From: Chitinivibrionales bacterium | GTDB lineage: Bacteria > Fibrobacterota > Chitinivibrionia > Chitinivibrionales > WJMI01 | NCBI GenBank assembly: GCA_014729595.1 | Contig: WJJU01000052.1 | Coordinates: forward strand, 1-6,077 | Reading direction: 5' to 3' | DNA: 6,077 bases | Part shown: positions 1-5,877 of the stretch, in pieces | How the letters are laid out: every line of letters begins with the position of its first letter | Numbering within the stretch: position 1 is the stretch's first letter | Notes under the pieces: generated by a model | What the model was told of the DNA's origin: nothing | Seen by the model: the letters and a program-made list of their open reading frames with translations, nothing else | The model's database searches: none | Made by a program: the position numbers and the translations under genes

Positions 1-761
1 ATCCCTCCCCAAACGCCATTGACGGTTATGCTCAAATCCCGTGCTTCATCGGGAAGAAGCGGAATGATACCGTAAACCTGAACGTCGTCATACCATCGGC
101 GACCGGCGGATTTCGTCACTCGGAGAGGAACATGCTCGGTGACGGGTTGCCGAAGCGCTTTATCGGGGGCGGTTACGGGTTCCTCGGAAATCGGCAATAT
201 ATCTATGTCGTCGACCCAAACAGTCCTTTCGCCGGTGGGTATGTCACCCGTGAACCCACCGGGTTCCAGAATGTCGAACGAGCGGATCTGGTCCACGTCA
301 AGAGCGCCGTTCTCGTCGACGCCGTCCGGGTCAAGGGTGCAATGTTGGAAGCGGATGCACAAACGGCGCCAGGTCGTATCGAGCATTGACGCAAGCGCGA
401 AATGGCGGTATACTGAGCCGTCCGCTTCGGTGAATTGGAAGACGAGCGCCCCCGTGCGACATGAGCGAATCCACAGCGATACGCCGTCGGCGTTGGAAAA
501 GGAGCGAGAACTAAATCGATGTTTGGTCGCCATATTCCATGAATGAGAACGAATTGTATATCGCCACACTAAGGCGGCGCCGGACGAAGACGATCCATGG
601 CGCGGACCAAGCGAAAGACTGCTTTGATGTGACGCCCACGATCGAAGTTCGTCTGGATTCTCAAATGTTGTAGAAAATGTCTCGGTATCGCGGTTCGCCC
701 GGCATCCGAATAGCACTCCTGTCAAGGGCCACAAAGCAAATAGTATTAAAAAGCGTTTCAT
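1..761 (-). CDS. Partial exported lipoprotein with jelly-roll carbohydrate-binding-like domain
   Basis: The reading frame is open from ATG at 761 to the left edge (253 codons, no stop), so the C-terminus is missing. The N-terminus is a lipoprotein signal: basic MKR, hydrophobic residues 4-18, then LFGC with Cys20 as the expected lipidated residue. A TCCTT block at 773-777 (AAGGA in the mRNA) lies about 11 nt before the ATG. Residues about 29-190 have the pattern of CBM11/CIA30-like beta-sandwich domains: an FENPDELRSW opening, a central DGVSLWIRS strand, LVFQFTEADGSVY, a TTWRRLCIRF strand, and a closing VWVDDIDIL strand. In that family such domains bind glycans or act as accessory modules. 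Residues 191-253 start a second region (WYDDVQVYG, LSITVNGVWGG) that I do not recognise. It lies 109 bp downstream of the ligase-like gene on the same strand, so a role at the envelope in polysaccharide binding or processing is inferred from context. Lipoprotein call is strong; the domain family is moderate. Confidence 0.8.
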   Translation of the reverse strand, partial: MKRFLILFALWPLTGVLFGCRANRDTETFSTTFENPDELRSWASHQSSLSLGPRHGSSSSGAALVWRYTIRSHSWNMATKHRFSSRSFSNADGVSLWIRSCRTGALVFQFTEADGSVYRHFALASMLDTTWRRLCIRFQHCTLDPDGVDENGALDVDQIRSFDILEPGGFTGDIPTGERTVWVDDIDILPISEEPVTAPDKALRQPVTEHVPLRVTKSAGRRWYDDVQVYGIIPLLPDEARDLSITVNGVWGG

Positions 762-805
762 GTCGATTCCAATCCTTATCGATGAAAATGCGAGTCAAGT
801 AGAAC

Positions 806-826
806 CTTGGGTATGGATTTCCCAAG
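806..826 (-). other. Intercistronic hairpin between ligase and lipoprotein genes
   Basis: CTTGGG (806-811) and CCCAAG (821-826) form a perfect 6-bp stem around a 9-nt loop, in the 109-bp gap between two minus-strand genes. No T-run follows it on the minus strand, so it is not a convincing intrinsic terminator. It might be an mRNA processing or stability element, or chance. Confidence 0.3.
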
Positions 827-870
827 AACTGTACGAGAAGCTTTCTTGTGCATCGAAACCAACGAAACTA

Positions 871-2391
871 TCACCGTTCCCGGCCGGTTACGGTCGGAGA
901 GGGCTTTTCAAACAATCTCTTAGTATGCCGCGGCGCGTCATGGTTAATCGCTAGTAAACGCAAAACCGCGGCGAGACCCATGACCAGGGGCCATTCCTTG
1001 CGCGAGATCGTTGTCTGAGTGAGAGAGTAGAAAAGAAAGCCGATAAAGCACGCTTCGAGAGTCACCGCAAGGTTATGGAGAGTTACGTCATGCATGCGCT
1101 TGAAAAGTCGCTGCGATATGCGGAGATCCCGAAGTGTCGTGAAAAACAATGCAAACGTCAGGGCAATGCCGATCAGGCCAAGTTCAACCAAAATGCGGAT
1201 ATATTCATTATTCGGCTCATACTCGTATAGTATGGTTTCGCTGAACTTCGGCAAAAGTGAATCGAAATTTCCGAGTCCCGCGCCAAGCAGCTTTCCGTGG
1301 ACCGCAAATATTCTGAATCCGCTCATCATGAGTTCGACTCTTCCACGAATGTTGTTGCTTTTGTGAAGATGTTCTACATCGAATATTCTATCAAGCATTG
1401 TTGTTTGGGCAACAATCAGCAACAGAAGCGCGACGGCCAAAGAAAATGTTAGAACGCGGGGCCAGGTTACTTTTATGACCCCCCTGAACGTCATTATCGC
1501 CAAAACGAGGGTGAGCATATAAGCTCCGCCGCGCGAAAGAGTGGAAAGCATTGCGAGAACCTGAATTCCCAAAAAGGCCAAAAGAACAAAATTTCGCAGT
1601 GGCGATACCCCCGATTCGAGGCCGAAAATGGTAAGCGGAATAGTAAGCGCAAGGAAAAGCGCCATATAGTCATGACCGCTCATGCCGCCCGAAGTTCGCA
1701 TGACTACGCCGAGGGTCTCGGCTTCGGAATGGTCCAGTACGCCGCCGTGAAGCCCGAACCGATCGTCTTCCAGCGTTTTAGCTTCTTTTTGTAACGAGGG
1801 AACGTAGCGTTGCGCAAAACTCAGCGCGGCGGACCCCGTGCCGGCCGCAATGAGTGCAAAGACTACCGCCAGTATCATTTTTCTGGTGCGTATGAGGTTG
1901 ACGGAGCCTATAATGACGCCTAGAGATACGACGTACGCGACGATGTATCCGGCGGCGCGGGCACGATCCGTCGGCTCGAAAGAGAAATACGAAAAGAGAC
2001 ATAAACCGATGGTCGCGACAACTATATACGCCTGAGGAACGAGACGAGGCGCCGTTTTGTTGCGCAACACCCTACAAACCCATGACAGCGCGGTTAACGC
2101 ACCGAGGATTTTTAAGACCGACGGTACCTGGAACCCCGCGTTGGTTTCGCTGATCCGTGCGAAATGACCGAGGCTTTCGAACGGAAGCGAGGTAATGGCC
2201 GCAAGAAGACCGACTTCGGGACACATGAAAATGCCGCTCGTCACCAGCGCTCCGATTATAGCGGCCGCGGCAGCCTTCGTCGGCGCAAAAAGGAGCACGG
2301 CGGCTATGCCGATACCCGCCAATGCAGGTATCCCGTACTTGAGGCGTGGATTACGTATATCGGATTTTACAGTGTTCTCGATTGTGCGCAT
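871..2391 (-). CDS. O-antigen ligase / Wzy-type polymerase family membrane protein
   Basis: A 506-residue polytopic inner-membrane protein with roughly 12-14 hydrophobic segments, beginning near residue 20 and ending near 482, and a basic C-terminal tail (482-506). The Wzy_C/O-antigen ligase signature is visible at about 245-415: TLSRGGAYML (284-293, with Arg287), a large periplasmic-type loop, RGRVELMMSGFRIF (349-362), LLGAGLGNF (368-376), and NNEYIRILVELGLIG (394-408). Members of this family transfer lipid-linked glycan to lipid A core or another acceptor, or polymerise repeat units; sequence alone does not separate ligase from polymerase. The start at 2391 gives a sensible cytoplasmic N-terminus; only a weak GGAA (2401-2404) precedes it, and the gene begins 25 nt inside the flippase coding region, so translational coupling to the flippase is likely. 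The pairing with a flippase supports surface polysaccharide or lipopolysaccharide assembly. Family call is strong; acceptor and polymer unknown. Confidence 0.88.
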   Translation of the reverse strand: MRTIENTVKSDIRNPRLKYGIPALAGIGIAAVLLFAPTKAAAAAIIGALVTSGIFMCPEVGLLAAITSLPFESLGHFARISETNAGFQVPSVLKILGALTALSWVCRVLRNKTAPRLVPQAYIVVATIGLCLFSYFSFEPTDRARAAGYIVAYVVSLGVIIGSVNLIRTRKMILAVVFALIAAGTGSAALSFAQRYVPSLQKEAKTLEDDRFGLHGGVLDHSEAETLGVVMRTSGGMSGHDYMALFLALTIPLTIFGLESGVSPLRNFVLLAFLGIQVLAMLSTLSRGGAYMLTLVLAIMTFRGVIKVTWPRVLTFSLAVALLLLIVAQTTMLDRIFDVEHLHKSNNIRGRVELMMSGFRIFAVHGKLLGAGLGNFDSLLPKFSETILYEYEPNNEYIRILVELGLIGIALTFALFFTTLRDLRISQRLFKRMHDVTLHNLAVTLEACFIGFLFYSLTQTTISRKEWPLVMGLAAVLRLLAINHDAPRHTKRLFEKPSPTVTGRER

Positions 2392-3758
2392 GTTTTTACG
2401 TTCCGGCTATGGGTAGTAGGATACGAATGGGATGATCTCGGGACGGAACCGTTCTCGGCGGGATCATCGCCTCGGCGCGCGGGTGGATCCGTCGTTATCG
2501 CAAACGAGAAATACAAAACCATTGCAAGAAATAAAAGCTTTGAGCCCAAAACCGCCCAAGCGGCCCCCGGGGCGCCGAAGCGGGGGATAAGAATGGCGCA
2601 ACCGCCGACAACCGCGATAAGAACCGCAAAATCCATAAAGGCCAAAAGCCTTGGACGGTTAAGCGCCATGATAATCGTCGTCAAAGGCAGTGCTATGAGA
2701 AAGGTAGACGATGCGGGAATGAGCGTTCGCAGTATAATGATGGTCGGGGCGTAACGCTCCGATAGAATGGAAAGCACCAGCGGACGAAGCGTTACCAGGA
2801 GGACCAAATTGACCAGTAACGTCAGGGGAAACGTCACCGCGAGTATTCGGCGGGCATACCCTCTGAGTTCGCCCGGTGTCGTTAGTCGGCTGACGCGGGG
2901 AAGAATAACGGTGAAAACGGCGAATGCCAGAATCTCCAGCGCCAAGGTAAAAACGGTCGCGGCGGCGTAGACGCCTCCTTGCGTGGTTCCCTTAAAGCGA
3001 TTCAGCAAGACAATGTCAATGCGCCCGTATATGGAGAATAGCACGAATGACAGCATCATCCATTTACTAAAGCGAATAAGCTCTCCAAAAACCTGTTTTT
3101 CGGCTCCCGTCGCCCGCATAAAATTTTTAGGAATGCGGAAGGCGCCGATTGTGGCGACGACAAAGGGGGTTGTCGCATAGGCTAAAACGGATAAGGTCGG
3201 ACTCGCACCATGGACGGCGATTAGGATACCGATAAAAACGAATTTCAAAAAATTATTCAAAAGCTCCAAAAGCATGTGGCGCCGGAACGACTCATGAGCT
3301 TGATACACGGCCAGCACAAACTGAAAAAGGCTAAGCCCGAGCGTCCCGACAAAAGCGAACGCAAATGATCCGGCCGACGCGGAAGAGCCGGTGATCAGTT
3401 CAGCGACGGGGCGCGACAGGCAGAGGCCGGTGACTGAAAGAGATCCGCCAACCGCCAAAATCACCTTTAGCGCAACCTTGAACATGAGCGCGGCTCGCTC
3501 CGGGTTCCTTGTAACATAGTGTGAATGAAATCGAACTACCGCTTGAGCGATACTGCCGCCGCAGAATTGGCCCGTAAGCATCATTGTGGTTATCGCCAAA
3601 TAATAGAGCCCGAAATCCTCCGGCCCCAGCTTTCGCGCCAGTATCATGTTCACAAAAAATCCAAGCCCAGCCGACAACGGTCTGCCGATAACCATGACGG
3701 CGCAGTCTTTGAACTGTTTTGAGAAAATCACACCGGTAATTCTTAAGGCTTTTTGCAT
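2367..3758 (-). CDS. Wzx-type oligosaccharide flippase (polysaccharide biosynthesis protein)
   Basis: A 463-residue membrane protein with about 12 hydrophobic segments, of the MOP-superfamily polysaccharide flippase type that moves undecaprenyl-linked oligosaccharides across the inner membrane. Diagnostic stretches are ILARKLGPEDFGLYYLA (39-55, the family's N-terminal LGpe-fGly motif), GRIDIVLLNRFKG (245-257) followed by GGVYAAA (261-267), and a late LSERYAPTIIILRTLIP (332-348). Length is normal for the family up to about residue 423. The last 40 residues (424-463) are polar, rich in Arg, Ser, Pro and Thr, with no membrane segment, and their coding sequence runs into the start of the ligase gene. 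The ATG at 3758 has no clear Shine-Dalgarno; the next Met (residue 22) is no better and would cut into the first membrane segment, so 3758 is kept. It heads the flippase-ligase pair. Confident on family; the substrate is unknown. Confidence 0.9.
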   Translation of the reverse strand: MQKALRITGVIFSKQFKDCAVMVIGRPLSAGLGFFVNMILARKLGPEDFGLYYLAITTMMLTGQFCGGSIAQAVVRFHSHYVTRNPERAALMFKVALKVILAVGGSLSVTGLCLSRPVAELITGSSASAGSFAFAFVGTLGLSLFQFVLAVYQAHESFRRHMLLELLNNFLKFVFIGILIAVHGASPTLSVLAYATTPFVVATIGAFRIPKNFMRATGAEKQVFGELIRFSKWMMLSFVLFSIYGRIDIVLLNRFKGTTQGGVYAAATVFTLALEILAFAVFTVILPRVSRLTTPGELRGYARRILAVTFPLTLLVNLVLLVTLRPLVLSILSERYAPTIIILRTLIPASSTFLIALPLTTIIMALNRPRLLAFMDFAVLIAVVGGCAILIPRFGAPGAAWAVLGSKLLFLAMVLYFSFAITTDPPARRGDDPAENGSVPRSSHSYPTTHSRNVKTCAQSRTL

Positions 3759-4312
3759 GATGAGGCTCGCAGGAATGATTAACCCGCTTCCACGGCGCCG
3801 CGGGTGAGGGCCGCGTGAAAGGCGTCAAACCGCAAAGCTTGTGCCGGAATTCAAAGCGTCGCACTCGGTGAACGGTGCGCGTGCTTTCGGGCCGACGTTC
3901 CTTCCCCCTTCGCTACGGGGCTCGCGCGCTTGACCGGCGTTGCGTGCGCACTCTCGTAAACACGGTTGGCTTTTCATTCCGTCATGCCGCTCGTGATCGG
4001 GCATCCGAAAGTGAGTAGCAAGTATGACCCTGGCCGCGCCTGTGGATTCCGGGGCAAGCCGGGAGTGACGGAGGTCGGGTTTTGCCCGATGAGGTGGTGC
4101 GTAAAAAAAGGGCAAACTAGTGCCGAGGGGGCGACGTACTGAAAACCATGCGGTTCGGCGGGTAAACCGGAATTTTTGTAGGAAAAATGGTAGCGGCCGA
4201 GCCCATGAATTTAACGCCCCGGGCCCGCCTTTCATCGGAATGATCGTCCATCGTTTGCTTTACATTATTTCGTAAAGATATTTGTGAACCGTAGTGCTGA
4301 ACCCGTGGGCAA
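3759..4312. other. 554-bp intergenic gap with no convincing gene
   Basis: This gap lies between the dehydrogenase gene and the flippase gene, both on the minus strand. I see no protein with recognisable motifs: a minus-strand open frame at 3825-4235 gives an Arg/Pro-rich product of low plausibility that spans the repeat at 3978-4072. Small inverted repeats are present: CTTTAC/GTAAAG (4258-4263 with 4272-4277), ATTTTT/AAAAAT (4172-4177 with 4183-4188), CGGTT/AACCG (4151-4155 with 4165-4169) and TCGGG/CCCGA (4075-4079 with 4085-4089). None forms a standard intrinsic terminator for the dehydrogenase. The flippase operon promoter should be here, but I find no clear -35/-10 pair on the minus strand. 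Confidence 0.6.
3978..4072. repeat. Degenerate REP/MITE-like palindromic element, about 95 bp
   Basis: The ends are a perfect 7-bp inverted repeat, TCCGTCA (3978-3984) and TGACGGA (4066-4072). Each end is itself hairpin-like: ATGCC pairs with GGCAT across 3985-4003, and TTCCGG (4047-4052) pairs with CCGGGA (4059-4064, one G-T) over the loop GGCAAG. The outline CCGTCATgcC...GGGCATCC and GGATTCCgGGgCAAGCCgGGAgTGACGG resembles intergenic palindromes of the CCGTCATTCCCG type known from many proteobacterial and other genomes, from memory rather than from a search. Differences between the arms suggest an old, decayed copy. It lies entirely in the gap between two minus-strand genes, as expected for such elements. 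Confidence 0.65.
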
Positions 4313-5281
4313 CTATTCGTTTTTGAGCAGAACCTTCAGTGCGCCCGGTTTCGCGGCTTCCGTGAACGCTTGAACCGCGTCCGTAAGCGGGAATGTTTTA
4401 TGAATAAGCGGTTCTACGGGTGTATAATGATTTTGCATGAACGCAAGGGCGGCTTCGAAGCGTCCGCAACGAGAACCGACAAGCGTGATTTCGTTTACGA
4501 CGATCGGGGAGAGATTAACGGGCGGGTTGCCGGCATACGTGCTCTTTAGCACCAGGGTACCGCGAGGTTTGGTGTTCGCTATGGCGCGCTCGAGGACCGC
4601 GGGATTTCCGGTCGCTTCGACTACGACGTCAAATTGTCCGTCTACAAAATCGTCGGCAGGCACGTAGTGGGCCGGAATGTTGCCGCAAGATCGGCTTTTT
4701 CGCGGATGTTTGCCGACTATCGTAAGGGTGCAGCCGGTGGTAATGAGCGTATGCGCAATGAGCATGCCCAGTTTCCCGTACCCAAGAAGCAGCACATTCA
4801 TGGTTTTCCCGATCGTGACCTGGTCAAGAATCTCTAATGCGGCCGCCGTCGGCTCAATAAGCACCGCTTGGGGGGCGGAGATAGTATCGGGAATCTCGAC
4901 GACATTTTCTTGGGGTACGGCCATATACTCCGCAAAGCATCCGTCGCGGTTGATAATGCCGATTACCGTTCTGGTTGGGCAATGGCGGCCCAGGCCGGCG
5001 CGGCAGTACTCGCATTGACCACAGGCGCAGTTGATCTCCGCCGTGACCCTTTTGCCTACAAGCCGCGAATCATCCGCTTCTTCAACAACGCCTACAAACT
5101 CATGGCCGGGAATGCCGTTGAACCCGGGTACGTATCCACGAACGATTTCGAGATCGGTGTTGCAGATCCCCGCAAGCGTAACTCGTATCAACACTTCTCC
5201 GGCCCGGCGTCGCGGCTTGGGCACGATAGTGGCACGAGGGGTGTCATCTATGATGCAAGCGGCCATTGTTCCATCGGTCAT
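4313..5281 (-). CDS. Zinc-dependent medium-chain alcohol dehydrogenase-like oxidoreductase
   Basis: A 322-residue cytoplasmic oxidoreductase of the MDR superfamily, expected to oxidise an alcohol or polyol (or reduce the carbonyl) using NAD(P). Catalytic zinc ligands are visible: Cys40 in GICNTDLE, His60-Glu61 in GHEFVG, and Glu143 in the IEPTAAALE segment, as in the sorbitol/threonine dehydrogenase branch. The structural zinc lobe is intact: Cys87, Cys90, Cys93 and Cys101 with CxxCxxCx7C spacing. The Rossmann fold shows GYGKLG (167-172) and VVVEATG (219-225). The second strand ends VGKHPRK (189-195) without the usual acidic residue, so NADP use is possible. GICNTDLEIVRGY and VNEITLVGSRCG match my memory of a short 'MDR-like' subgroup (about 310-320 residues) whose substrate is not established. 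The start at 5281 is set by GGAGG 8 nt upstream. No partner gene is adjacent: the flippase lies 554 bp downstream, and upstream is a divergent region. Confidence 0.9.
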   Translation of the reverse strand: MTDGTMAACIIDDTPRATIVPKPRRRAGEVLIRVTLAGICNTDLEIVRGYVPGFNGIPGHEFVGVVEEADDSRLVGKRVTAEINCACGQCEYCRAGLGRHCPTRTVIGIINRDGCFAEYMAVPQENVVEIPDTISAPQAVLIEPTAAALEILDQVTIGKTMNVLLLGYGKLGMLIAHTLITTGCTLTIVGKHPRKSRSCGNIPAHYVPADDFVDGQFDVVVEATGNPAVLERAIANTKPRGTLVLKSTYAGNPPVNLSPIVVNEITLVGSRCGRFEAALAFMQNHYTPVEPLIHKTFPLTDAVQAFTEAAKPGALKVLLKNE

Positions 5282-5289
5282 AAGGTGTT

Positions 5290-5294
5290 CCTCC
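5290..5294 (-). promoter_or_regulatory. Ribosome binding site of the dehydrogenase gene
   Basis: CCTCC on the plus strand reads GGAGG in the minus-strand mRNA, 8 nt before the ATG at 5281. It selects this start over the in-frame Met five codons later. Confidence 0.8.
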
Positions 5295-5467
5295 GTTTTG
5301 CTTACCGTGGGGTATTCTCGAAACGCATGGGAGCGGGCGGTAAACCAAGATACTTCATAGCGAGCGGATCCGCAAGAAAGCGACGGAACCGTGCCCTCTT
5401 AAGCCCGGTATTTGCCCGATATCCGTTTGAACTATGGCGAATCGTCGGCGAAGGTGTTCTTTGTGGC

Positions 5468-5599
5468 TGATGCCCGATACGCAGTACGCGTCGTGAGCAC
5501 GAAACCGATGGGGGACCCTGCTACCCGAAACGAGCCCTTTCGGCGTTTCCGATTCGGTCTCGAAGGCTGTTGAGAGCATTTTGGAACATTCGGGCATCA
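5468..5599. repeat. 10-bp perfect inverted repeat bounding a 132-bp segment
   Basis: TGATGCCCGA (5468-5477) is exactly complementary to TCGGGCATCA (5590-5599), with 112 bp between. No flanking target duplication is visible (GGC before, TGG after), and the interior has no coding signal. Inside it, CCGAAA and TTTCGG (5526-5545 area) make a further small hairpin. TCGGGCATC also occurs at 3997-4005 in the REP-like element, so the arms may be pieces of one repeat family. A decayed small mobile element is possible; a chance pair cannot be excluded. Confidence 0.35.
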
Positions 5600-5619
5600 T
5601 GGTCGTAGAGAGCTTTCCT

Positions 5620-5655
5620 ACCTTTCGCCCGGCATTTTGCCACCTTTACGCCCGG
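5620..5655. repeat. Short direct repeat ACCTTT(A)CGCCCGG, two copies
   Basis: ACCTTTC-GCCCGG (5620-5632) and ACCTTTAC-GCCCGG (5642-5655) differ by one inserted base and start 22 bp apart, about two helical turns. That spacing would suit tandem binding of a regulator on one DNA face. The second copy supplies the left arm of the hairpin at 5650-5668. Confidence 0.4.
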
Positions 5656-5693
5656 ATATGAACCGGGCAAAATTACTCGTTTAAGTAATTTTG
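5634..5693. promoter_or_regulatory. Cluster of mutually exclusive hairpins, possible operator or RNA switch
   Basis: Three perfect stems share bases. Stem A: ATTTTGCC (5634-5641) with GGCAAAAT (5666-5673). Stem B: GCCCGG (5650-5655) with CCGGGC (5663-5668), 7-nt loop. Stem C: CAAAATTACT (5668-5677) with AGTAATTTTG (5684-5693), 6-nt loop. A excludes both B and C, while B and C can stack side by side. Stem C is a 10-bp perfect palindrome of a size usual for a DNA operator. No T-run follows on either strand outside the stem, so a simple terminator is unlikely. It lies about 185-245 bp before the plus-strand gene and upstream of its candidate promoter, which fits an operator better than a leader RNA unless another promoter exists upstream. 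Confidence 0.45.
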
Positions 5694-5715
5694 TCTTAGC
5701 GGTAGCCGAATATGG

Positions 5716-5743
5716 TTGTGATTGAAATCACGATTGCTATGAA
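5716..5743 (+). promoter_or_regulatory. Candidate sigma70-type promoter for the HD-GYP-like gene
   Basis: TTGTGA (5716-5721), a 16-bp spacer, and TATGAA (5738-5743) make a moderate -35/-10 pair. Transcription would begin near 5750, giving a leader of roughly 125-130 nt before the GTG at 5878. Matches are partial and found by eye. Confidence 0.3.
5717..5732. promoter_or_regulatory. CRP/FNR-family-like binding site
   Basis: TGTGATTGAAATCACG fits the CRP consensus TGTGA-N6-TCACA in nine of ten fixed positions, and contains the perfect palindrome GTGATT-GA-AATCAC. It overlaps the candidate -35 of the plus-strand gene, so a bound regulator could repress that promoter or, if the real start is elsewhere, activate it. 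No regulator gene is in the window. Confidence 0.4.
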
Positions 5744-5812
5744 TATCTTTCGTAAAATCAAAATGTTGTTTGATAACGATCCCTCGTTCGAGTTACGCCG
5801 GCATAATTATCG

Positions 5813-5872
5813 CTCCCCGCTTAACCGCTTCAGCTTGTTCGCTATAACCAGGGGCTCGGAAAGCGAGGGGAG
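5813..5872 (+). promoter_or_regulatory. Leader hairpin covering the ribosome binding site
   Basis: CTCCCC (5813-5818) pairs with GGGGAG (5867-5872), continuing as GCTT (5819-5822) with AAGC (5861-5864) after a 2-nt bulge: ten pairs enclosing a 38-nt loop. The right arm is the purine-rich Shine-Dalgarno, so this fold would hide it. A small competing hairpin, CTCG (5855-5858) with CGAG (5864-5867), leaves most of the Shine-Dalgarno free. No known riboswitch core, including the c-di-GMP type, is recognisable. Confidence 0.35.
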
Positions 5873-5873
5873 G
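5867..5873 (+). promoter_or_regulatory. Strong Shine-Dalgarno selecting a GTG start
   Basis: GGGGAGG ends 4 nt before GTG at 5878, within a longer purine run (5865-5874). It is the reason for choosing a GTG start here, and the protein pattern begins at once after it. Confidence 0.75.
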
Positions 5874-5877
5874 GATC

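Larger units (their letters stand above)
5282..5877. other. 596-bp divergent intergenic region, rich in inverted repeats
   Basis: This region separates the minus-strand dehydrogenase from the plus-strand HD-GYP-like gene, so it must hold promoters for both. I see no convincing gene. A minus-strand open frame at 5355-5600 would give 81 residues, but it has no close ribosome binding site and no recognisable motif. The left part (about 5295-5467) shows no structure I can support and no clear minus-strand promoter. From 5468 rightwards it is dense in repeats and palindromes, listed separately. GCCCGG-T-ATTTGCC (5403-5417) and GCCCGG-C-ATTTTGCC (5627-5641) are near-copies of one motif, so the region may carry several decayed copies of a small repeat. 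Confidence 0.6.

Noticed and set aside
132..546. Plus-strand open frames opposite the lipoprotein gene
   Set aside because: They are antisense to an uninterrupted minus-strand frame with a clear signal peptide and domain pattern; their products show no motifs.
4151..4177. CGGTT/AACCG hairpin followed by GAATTTTT, resembling a plus-strand intrinsic terminator
   Set aside because: The stem is only 5 bp with a 9-nt loop, and there is no plus-strand gene upstream to terminate. Reading the minus strand gives no adjacent T-run.
3825..4235. Minus-strand 136-residue open frame in the gap before the flippase gene
   Set aside because: Arg/Pro-rich with no domain-like pattern or membrane segment, and it runs straight through the palindromic element at 3978-4072. 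Most likely a chance open frame.
4868..5470. Plus-strand 200-residue open frame opposite the dehydrogenase start
   Set aside because: It is antisense to a gene with intact zinc-binding and Rossmann motifs, and its product has no family pattern.
5355..5600. Minus-strand 81-residue open frame upstream of the dehydrogenase
   Set aside because: The only Shine-Dalgarno-like AGGA lies about 17 nt before the ATG, the product has no recognisable motif, and it overlaps the inverted repeat at 5468-5599. A real small gene is not excluded but not supported.
5694..5877. Possible c-di-GMP riboswitch before the HD-GYP-like gene
   Set aside because: The leader lacks the conserved GEMM-type core; only a short GGTAGCCG resemblance at 5700-5708 was seen, which is not enough.
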